Of a stretch of 39,870 bases of DNA, positions 34,385-39,870 are shown in pieces. Below the pieces are notes generated by a model. That model searched no databases. It was not told where the DNA came from and saw only the letters and a program-made list of their open reading frames with translations. The first letter of the stretch is position 1. Each line of letters begins with the position of its first letter. The DNA lies in NCBI GenBank assembly GCA_015663245.1, contig DQSN01000097.1, positions 1-39,870 on the forward strand, given 5' to 3'. This DNA is from Leucothrix mucor (GTDB lineage Bacteria > Pseudomonadota > Gammaproteobacteria > Thiotrichales > Thiotrichaceae). A program made the position numbers and the translations under genes.

Positions 34385-35281
34385 ATGAAACGTTTATTTA
34401 CAATCTTAACAATTTGTTTTTTTAGTCTATTGCTATCAACTCAATGGGCATTTGCCAATGATAAACCAACGGTTTTTGTCAGCATAGTTCCCCAGAAATT
34501 TTTTGTGCAACAAATTGGTAAAGATCATGTCAATGTAGAAGTTATGGTAAAGCCTGGAGCTAGTCCAGCAACCTATGAACCTAAGTCATCCCAGATGAGG
34601 CAACTTGCCTCAGCCAGTGCATACTTTTCTATCGGCGTACCCTTTGAACATGCTTGGCTTGATAAAATCAGCAAAGTCAATCCTGAAATGAAGGTTGTTC
34701 ACACCGATGAAGGAATCACTAAGTTGACTATGAGCAAGAAGAAAAAGAAGGCTAAGGAGAAGGAGCATAAAGAGAAATCACACGACCACAAAACAGGACT
34801 TGATGTACACATCTGGCTTTCCCCTTTATTGGTGAAAATACAAGCAGCTACAGTAACCGATGCGCTTGTTAAAATCCTCCCTGAGAAAAAAGCACTGTTT
34901 CAACAGAACTTTGATTTGTTTGCTAAAAAAATTGATACGCTCGATAACGATTTACACACTATCTTTAAAGAGAAGAAAGGCATGAAGTTCATGGTTTTTC
35001 ATCCTTCTTGGGGATACTTTGCCCATGATTACGGCTTACAACAGGTTGCGGTTGAGGTTGAGGGAAAGAATCCTAAACCTGCACAACTACAAAAAACGAT
35101 TGAAAAAGCAAGGAAAGATGATATTCATGTCATTTTTGTACAACCGCAATTTTCCACCAAAAACGCTACAGTGGTAGCAAGGGAAATCAAGGGAGAGGTT
35201 ATTCCCATTAATCCATTGGCTGAGGATTGGCTTTCCAATATGAGAGTTGTTGCTGATAAATTCCAAAGTGCCTTACGATAA
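34385..35281 (+). CDS. znuA: Zinc ABC transporter substrate-binding protein, ZnuA-like (cluster A-I)
   Basis: 298 residues with a signal peptide (cleavage probably after QWAFA, residue 24). Family marks: FVSIVPQKFFVQQIG, the charged Lys/His loop (KKKKKAKEKEHKEKSHDHK, about 119-138), LDVHIWLSP and FHPSWGYFAHDYGLQ, which supply metal-binding His residues. Odd point: the usual first ligand motif (Asp-Pro-His-Xaa-Tyr-Glu-Pro) reads SPATYEPKSSQ, lacking that His. The same variant is known in part of the family, so zinc rather than manganese is inferred mainly from the Zur-type operator and znuC/znuB. It delivers metal in the periplasm to the membrane transporter. Its stop overlaps the znuC start by one base (TAATG). 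Confidence 0.88.
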   Translation: MKRLFTILTICFFSLLLSTQWAFANDKPTVFVSIVPQKFFVQQIGKDHVNVEVMVKPGASPATYEPKSSQMRQLASASAYFSIGVPFEHAWLDKISKVNPEMKVVHTDEGITKLTMSKKKKKAKEKEHKEKSHDHKTGLDVHIWLSPLLVKIQAATVTDALVKILPEKKALFQQNFDLFAKKIDTLDNDLHTIFKEKKGMKFMVFHPSWGYFAHDYGLQQVAVEVEGKNPKPAQLQKTIEKARKDDIHVIFVQPQFSTKNATVVAREIKGEVIPINPLAEDWLSNMRVVADKFQSALR

Positions 35282-36081
35282 TGTCTACACCTTTGCCAGC
35301 GCCTGCCCCTATTGTTGAAATATCTGATTTATGCTTTTCATATGGTGAGAAAGATATTTTACATAATATCAATCTCACCCTATATGAAGGAGATTTTGTT
35401 GCCATTATTGGGCCAAATGGTGGTGGAAAAACTACACTCTTAAAAATGGTTCTCGGCTTGCTGAATCCAACCCATGGTATGGTCAAAATTCAAAATCAAA
35501 AGCCACGTTCCCATGCCGTTTCCATAGGCTATGTGCCACAATATATTAATCATAATCTTAGCTTTCCAGCAACAGCTCTGGACATTGTTTTAATGGGGAA
35601 GCATGAACCTGCTCGAAGATTCCAGCGTGGCAATGCAAAGCAAGACCGAAAGACTGCCTTAGCAGTCATGGATAAACTTGGGATAGCTAATTACTCCAGT
35701 CGAAAAATAGCGACTCTTTCTGGTGGGCAGAGACAGCGGGTTCTCATTGCTCGGGCGTTGATTTCAGATCCTCAACTGCTCGTACTGGATGAAGCAACGG
35801 CATCCATCGACACGAAGGGGCAGACTGACTTTTATGCGCTTCTCAAAGAGCTGAACAAAGAACTCACCATTCTGATGGTCACCCATGATCTTATGATGGT
35901 TTCATCCTATGCAAAATCAGTTGCCTGTCTCAATCGAACATTGCATTACCATCAGTCATTTGACTCTACTGCAGAAGTACTCAATGCTTATCATTCTTGC
36001 TCCGTCGAGGAGATGTGTCCAGTTGGAGTTGTTGCAGGCATCAAAGAACCTAAAAACCAGCAGGATGAAAAGACATGCTAG
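35281..36081 (+). CDS. znuC: Zinc ABC transporter ATP-binding protein
   Basis: 266 residues, cytoplasmic ATPase of the ZnuABC importer. Walker A GPNGGGKT at 44-51, signature LSGGQRQRVLIARAL, Walker B LLVLDEATASID and the switch His in MVTHDLMM. The C-terminal extension contains a Cys/His cluster (YHSCSVEEMCPVG) as in other members of the family. Translation is coupled to both neighbours: one-base overlap with znuA and seven bases with znuB. Confidence 0.94.
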   Translation: MSTPLPAPAPIVEISDLCFSYGEKDILHNINLTLYEGDFVAIIGPNGGGKTTLLKMVLGLLNPTHGMVKIQNQKPRSHAVSIGYVPQYINHNLSFPATALDIVLMGKHEPARRFQRGNAKQDRKTALAVMDKLGIANYSSRKIATLSGGQRQRVLIARALISDPQLLVLDEATASIDTKGQTDFYALLKELNKELTILMVTHDLMMVSSYAKSVACLNRTLHYHQSFDSTAEVLNAYHSCSVEEMCPVGVVAGIKEPKNQQDEKTC

Positions 36082-36920
36082 ACGTTCTCCAGTTTGAATT
36101 TATGCGTAACGCACTGCTAGCGGGTCTTCTTGCCAGCATTAGCTGCGGCGTTATCGGAACGCTGATTGTGGTTAATCGTCTTGTCTTTTTAGCGGGTGGA
36201 GTTGCACATAGTGCTTATGGAGGTATTGGTTTGTCCTTATATTTCGGCTGGCCTTATATGATTGGAGCAACTTTCTTTTCCCTTGGTTCTGCAATGATAA
36301 TGGCTGCCGTCACACTTAAATCCAAACAGCGCGCTGATACCATTATAGGGGTTATGTGGGCGGTGGGAATGGCGACAGGCATTATTTTGATCGATATGAC
36401 TCCAGGCTATAATGTTGAATTGATGAGTTACCTGTTTGGGAGTATTTTGAGTGTTCCCCAGAGTAATCTTATTGTAATGGCGGGTCTTACAGCGATGAAT
36501 ATAGCCCTTGTTAGCTACTATTATAAAGATTTACTTGTCATGTCCTATGACGAAGAGTTTGCTAGAGTGCGAGGGATACCCGTCAAGGCGCTTTACTTTA
36601 TGCTAATCGGCATGGTTGCCGTGACAGTGGTTATTGTGGTTCAGGTTGTTGGCCTTATTCTTGTTATTGCTCTTTTGACCATTCCTCCTTATATCGCTGA
36701 AAAATATACCTCATCACTACTACAAATGATGGTTGCCTCCAGTATTCTTGGAATGATATTTATCAGTACTGGGCTTTGGATTTCTTATGTTAGCGACCTT
36801 ACTTCAGGTGCGACTATCATTCTTGTCGCAGGGATCGGATTTCTCATGTCGCTCCTGTTTGATAGAGTCATTTTGATGCAACAGAGGAAACTCTGGTTGA
36901 AAGCTCACAGGATTGACTAA
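36075..36920 (+). CDS. znuB: Zinc ABC transporter permease
   Basis: 281 residues with about eight membrane helices and the ABC-3 family sequence: LLAGLLASISCGVIGTLIVV at the start, FLAGGVAHSAYGGIGL, DTIIGVMWAVGMATGIIL, the cytoplasmic coupling region SYDEEFARVRGIP, and VVQVVGLILVIALLTIPP. It forms the inner-membrane channel for znuA-delivered metal. The start overlaps the end of znuC. It ends 88 bases before the convergent DUF3299 gene. Confidence 0.94.
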   Translation: MLDVLQFEFMRNALLAGLLASISCGVIGTLIVVNRLVFLAGGVAHSAYGGIGLSLYFGWPYMIGATFFSLGSAMIMAAVTLKSKQRADTIIGVMWAVGMATGIILIDMTPGYNVELMSYLFGSILSVPQSNLIVMAGLTAMNIALVSYYYKDLLVMSYDEEFARVRGIPVKALYFMLIGMVAVTVVIVVQVVGLILVIALLTIPPYIAEKYTSSLLQMMVASSILGMIFISTGLWISYVSDLTSGATIILVAGIGFLMSLLFDRVILMQQRKLWLKAHRID

Positions 36921-36963
36921 AAATCATTTGGAAGCATTACCTATGCACGAACAATATGATTAT

Positions 36964-36997
36964 GCAGTTACTGAAGACTGCTTGTTTTTGTTATTTT
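36964..36997 (+). terminator. Probable terminator after znuB
   Basis: GCAGT (36964-36968) and ACTGC (36977-36981) make a short stem with an eight-base loop, followed by TTGTTTTTGTTATTTT. The stem is only five pairs, so the call is moderate; the position between convergent operons fits. Confidence 0.5.
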
Positions 36998-37008
36998 GCA
37001 TAACTGTT

Positions 37009-37608
37009 TTATTCCGTGTATGCCTCAATAATAGCGTTTTTGATATTGTAACCCGCCTCACCAATATCCGTTTTTTTATTCTCAATTTCCATTTTCCCCG
37101 AAACCCAGATAGCACCAAAAGAATCTTCTGTTTTTATGCCATGATTTGGCGCTGTCTTAACCAGTACCGTTTGATTGATCGGGGGCGGTGGGGTATGAAT
37201 ACAAGCACCGAAATAAGGGACTAATAAAAATTCAGTAATCGCACCATTGTGTTGACTAAGCGGTGCGATAAAGCCAGGTAGTTTAATGTATTTATTATTG
37301 ATGGCTTCATTAACAGGAGCATTGCTCATCTCTTTGGTGATTTTTTTATAAAGGGCATCTGCTTCTGGACTCATGGAGTCACTGTCTTCAAATTTATCCA
37401 GTTGCTCTTTGTATTTTGCCACAATAGCATCGCCACTGTATTCTTTGGGCATTAGGTCATCCCAGCTCGTTTCTGTAAAGGTTTTAGCCTCTATCTTTTT
37501 TTGTGTGAGCGCGAGATCCGCTTTTTTGGGACTTTGTTGTGCATCATCAGTACAAGCACCTAAAAAGAGTGCAAACAGCAGGAGTATTAAGCTTTTTCTT
37601 ATAAACAT
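37009..37608 (-). CDS. DUF3299 lipoprotein (ZrgD-like)
   Basis: 199 residues with a lipoprotein signal ending in the lipobox LGAC (Cys 19). The DUF3299 domain occupies the C-terminal half: ETSWDDLMPKEY, KLPGFIAPLSQHNGAITEFLLVPYFGACIHTPPPP, and FGAIWVSGKMEIE. Family function is unknown. In vibrios a DUF3299 gene sits in the zinc-regulated zrg operon with a DUF2796 protein and an ABC ATPase and permease; the order here is the same. It begins four bases after the permease stop. Confidence 0.85.
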   Translation of the reverse strand: MFIRKSLILLLFALFLGACTDDAQQSPKKADLALTQKKIEAKTFTETSWDDLMPKEYSGDAIVAKYKEQLDKFEDSDSMSPEADALYKKITKEMSNAPVNEAINNKYIKLPGFIAPLSQHNGAITEFLLVPYFGACIHTPPPPINQTVLVKTAPNHGIKTEDSFGAIWVSGKMEIENKKTDIGEAGYNIKNAIIEAYTE

Positions 37609-37612
37609 AGTT

Positions 37613-38869
37613 TTAAATTTTAACCATTAGACCATCTTGAAGTGAACGCTTGTAGGCAATAAATCCTGGGATGATGCTCAACAATAACCCCGCTAATATT
37701 GCCGCCATTAATATCATCATTTGTTCGCTATCTAAGGCGTTAATTATCAGATGTATCCCATAATTTTCTGCCATAAAAGGCTGTAAAAGATATTGCGCCC
37801 CATACAAAAGGCCGACACCGATTAAACAGCCACCAATAACGACAAATAGACTTTCCAGAATAAAAAGCACAATGACGTGATAAGCATGAGCACCGACTGC
37901 TCGAAGTACTGCCATTTCACGGCGACGTTCATTAAGCGTAGTGAGTAAAGCGGTGAGTAGCGTAATTAAGCCCGCCAATAATACGAGGGCAGAGACTGCC
38001 ATTAACACCTTTTCAAATTGCCCCATGGTTTGCCATAAGTTAGCCAATGTCGAACCTGGCATAATCGCTAATAAAGCTTCATCATTATATTCATTAATTT
38101 TTCGTTGTAGGCGAAAAATACCCACTTTGTTTTTTACCCCTAACATGAAAGCGGTAATGCTTTTGGGTTCTAATCCCATTTGGCGTGCTTTTTTAGCCGA
38201 TATTTTCATGGCAGAGCGTGAGCCAGATTGCCAGTCCACATGAATGGCTTCTATGCCTTCTAAAGAAACTAATACCGTACGGTCAACAGGTGTGTTGGTT
38301 TTATCTAAAATACCGACAATACGAAAAGGCTTATCGGCATGTTCGCCATATTTTGTGGCAATAATGCCATGGCTTAGGGTGACTTTATCATTTAGCTGAT
38401 AGTTGAGTTTTTTTGCAACATCATGACCTACAACCGCATCATAAATATCATCAAAAATAACGCCTTGTTGTAATTGTAAATTTTGCCCATCCGCATAGCG
38501 ATAATAACGAAAATAATCAGTATTTGTGCCCATCACACGAAAACCGCGATGCGAATCACCCAAAGAAATAGGCACAGACCATTTAACTTGTTTCATTGCT
38601 ATTATCTTTTGATAGTTAGCAAAAGAGACATTTTTGGTGGCGTTGCCAATATGGAAGACACTGTATAACAATAAGTTAATGGGGCTACTACGCGCCCCGA
38701 CGATTAAATCGGTTTGTGAAATGGTGGAGATAAAATTATTTTTTGCCTGTTTGCGGATGGTATCGACACCCAATAATAAAAGGATACTAATCGCAATAGA
38801 GAACATAGCTAAAGACAAGCTGACTTTACGATGCAAGGCGCTTTTAAGTGCTATTTTAAAGAGTTTCAC
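37613..38869 (-). CDS. ABC transporter permease of the FtsX/MacB type
   Basis: 418 residues: an N-terminal membrane segment (about 17-37), a large periplasmic MacB-like domain (about 40-280), and three membrane helices in the C-terminal FtsX domain (about 285-410) with TTLNERRREMAVLRAVGAH between two of them. Such permeases usually drive periplasmic mechanical or extrusion work rather than import. The start overlaps the ATPase stop by four bases (ATGA). Context suggests the ZrgC role in a zinc-related system; direct transport of zinc is unproven. Confidence 0.88.
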   Translation of the reverse strand: MKLFKIALKSALHRKVSLSLAMFSIAISILLLLGVDTIRKQAKNNFISTISQTDLIVGARSSPINLLLYSVFHIGNATKNVSFANYQKIIAMKQVKWSVPISLGDSHRGFRVMGTNTDYFRYYRYADGQNLQLQQGVIFDDIYDAVVGHDVAKKLNYQLNDKVTLSHGIIATKYGEHADKPFRIVGILDKTNTPVDRTVLVSLEGIEAIHVDWQSGSRSAMKISAKKARQMGLEPKSITAFMLGVKNKVGIFRLQRKINEYNDEALLAIMPGSTLANLWQTMGQFEKVLMAVSALVLLAGLITLLTALLTTLNERRREMAVLRAVGAHAYHVIVLFILESLFVVIGGCLIGVGLLYGAQYLLQPFMAENYGIHLIINALDSEQMMILMAAILAGLLLSIIPGFIAYKRSLQDGLMVKI

Positions 38870-39591
38870 TTGCTCTCCTTGCTATCAAAATGGGTAGTAG
38901 AATCGCCCTCAACAGCTTGATTAATTTCTGATAATTCAATAACACGAGAAAAATATTTTGCGATAGTGGTGTCATGACTAACAAAGACGACGGTGCTTTG
39001 TTGTTTGTCAGCTTGTTGAAATAATAACTGTAAAAAACGTTGTCGATTACCCTCATCCAGTGATGAGGTTGGCTCATCGGCAATAATAATTTTAGGTGCT
39101 CCAATTAATGCACGAGCGACTGCCACCCGTTGTTGTTGCCCCGTACTCAGGGTATTAACGGGTTTATTAAATAAAGTGGGAGACAAAGACAATTCTTCCA
39201 ATAGACGCTCTGCCGTTTGCTGGGTATTGGTCACTACACGTTGTCGCTTTTTTGAAAACCAACAGGGCAATTTCACATTTTCCAGTAAGGATAAATAGGG
39301 TAATAAATTAAACTGTTGAAAAATAATGCCCAGATAATCCACTCTAAACTGGTCGCGTTGCGTATTGGACAAGTTTTGTAATGACTTATCCAATACCTGT
39401 ACCGTGCCAGAGCTGGGTTGGCTAATGCCTGTGATGATATTCAGCAAGGTGGTTTTACCGCTACCACTTGCACCATGAATCAATAGATGCCCCCCTTGAT
39501 AAATCTGGAAATCGGCAATATTTAACAAATCTTTGTCTTGATCTGGGTAACGAAAATGCACATCACTGAGCTGGATAACAGTTTGTTTCAT
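38866..39591 (-). CDS. ABC transporter ATP-binding protein (LolD/MacB-type), partner of the FtsX-type permease
   Basis: 241 residues. Walker A GASGSGKT near 39-46, signature LSTGQQQRVAVARAL (Thr in place of the usual Gly at the third position), Walker B IIIADEPTSSLD and the switch His in VFVSHD. Closest in type to the MacB/LolD ATPases. It lies six bases after the stop of the DUF2796 gene and overlaps the permease gene, so all four minus-strand genes form one operon. Confidence 0.92.
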   Translation of the reverse strand: MKQTVIQLSDVHFRYPDQDKDLLNIADFQIYQGGHLLIHGASGSGKTTLLNIITGISQPSSGTVQVLDKSLQNLSNTQRDQFRVDYLGIIFQQFNLLPYLSLLENVKLPCWFSKKRQRVVTNTQQTAERLLEELSLSPTLFNKPVNTLSTGQQQRVAVARALIGAPKIIIADEPTSSLDEGNRQRFLQLLFQQADKQQSTVVFVSHDTTIAKYFSRVIELSEINQAVEGDSTTHFDSKESK

Positions 39592-39597
39592 ATAAGC

Positions 39598-39870
39598 TTA
39601 TTGATTAAAGTTAATAACATTATCTTTTTTAGTAATGGTTTTTGCAGATTGTTTATTGTTATGAACCCACTGCACGTTTAGCGTTTCAAAATTGCTAAAA
39701 TGCTTAAACAAACCTGCAATATTAATACTGGCTAACTGTTTATTTTGCTTGCAACGATAAGAATAATTTATCGTAAAGTCTGTATGTGCATCAGCTGCTT
39801 CCTGACTGTGATCATGTTTATCTTCATGATCTTTATCTTCTTTGTGATCTTCATGCTTTTCATGATCTTC
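39598..39870 (-). CDS. His-rich DUF2796 protein (ZrgA-like), C-terminal part; start outside window
   Basis: The minus-strand frame is open to the window edge and ends at 39598, giving the last 90 residues. They begin with a run of His/Asp/Glu/Lys (EDHEKHEDHKEDKDHEDKHD) and continue SYRCKQNKQLASINIAGLF, FETLNVQWVHNN and ITKKDNVINF, matching the C-terminal half of DUF2796 proteins. In Vibrio this protein (ZrgA) is a periplasmic zinc-regulated protein. The His-rich stretch is probably a metal-binding loop. It is the first gene of the operon; its regulator site lies outside the window. Confidence 0.8.
   Translation of the reverse strand, partial: EDHEKHEDHKEDKDHEDKHDHSQEAADAHTDFTINYSYRCKQNKQLASINIAGLFKHFSNFETLNVQWVHNNKQSAKTITKKDNVINFNQ

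Noticed and set aside
35208-35486. Minus-strand frame across the znuA-znuC junction
   Set aside because: It is antisense to two clear genes with coupled translation; no independent support.
36913-37224. Plus-strand frame after znuB
   Set aside because: It overlaps the well-supported DUF3299 gene on the other strand and has no protein-like composition.

Overview
The window looks like a piece of a gammaproteobacterial chromosome of low G+C content (roughly 40% by eye). Gene content and several neighbourhoods match that class: exbB-exbD-msbA-lpxK-ycaR-kdsB, carA-carB-greA, mltD next to a yafS-like methyltransferase gene with rnhA-dnaQ, and a Zur-type operator ahead of znuACB. A relative of the Thiotrichales is a guess from overall flavour; no rRNA or tRNA gene is present to test it.

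Layout. 1-3847: the end of a protein with an Ala-Glu-Thr repeat and a helix-hairpin-helix domain, then a three-domain transporter/acyltransferase/acyl-ACP synthetase fusion. 3909-9881 (minus strand): a SanA-like envelope protein, a secreted glycosidase-like protein, the GTPase Der, a lytic-transglycosylase-like protein and a small outer-membrane barrel. 10125-15327: the lipid A/KDO export and synthesis operon. 15584-19020: an accessory stretch with a His/Cys-repeat SH3 protein, an Mth938-like protein, a repeat protein of unknown function and a small membrane protein whose ribosome binding site can be paired off in a hairpin. 19280-24476: carAB and greA, preceded by a short leader peptide whose stop codon touches an intrinsic terminator, which looks like an attenuator. 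24807-28041: cobalamin nucleotide-loop assembly genes cobU, cobT, cobC and cobS. 28054-32451: a fthC-like gene, mltD, a methyltransferase gene, rnhA and dnaQ. 32474-33965: two broken transposase genes abutting each other. 34004-37000: Zur-type promoter and znuACB. 37009-39870 (minus strand): a DUF3299 lipoprotein, an ABC permease and ATPase and the His-rich C-terminal part of a DUF2796 protein, an arrangement like the zinc-regulated zrg operon of vibrios.

Main points. Two zinc-acquisition loci lie convergently next to each other. Imperfect palindromic elements of 140-220 bp sit at four places between genes, at least two of them inside or ahead of transcription units (between msbA and lpxK; between the Zur-type promoter and znuA). 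The most novel-looking genes are the HxH/Cys repeat protein at 15584-16582 and the 21-residue-repeat protein at 17531-18499. No phage, CRISPR array or defence system was recognised.
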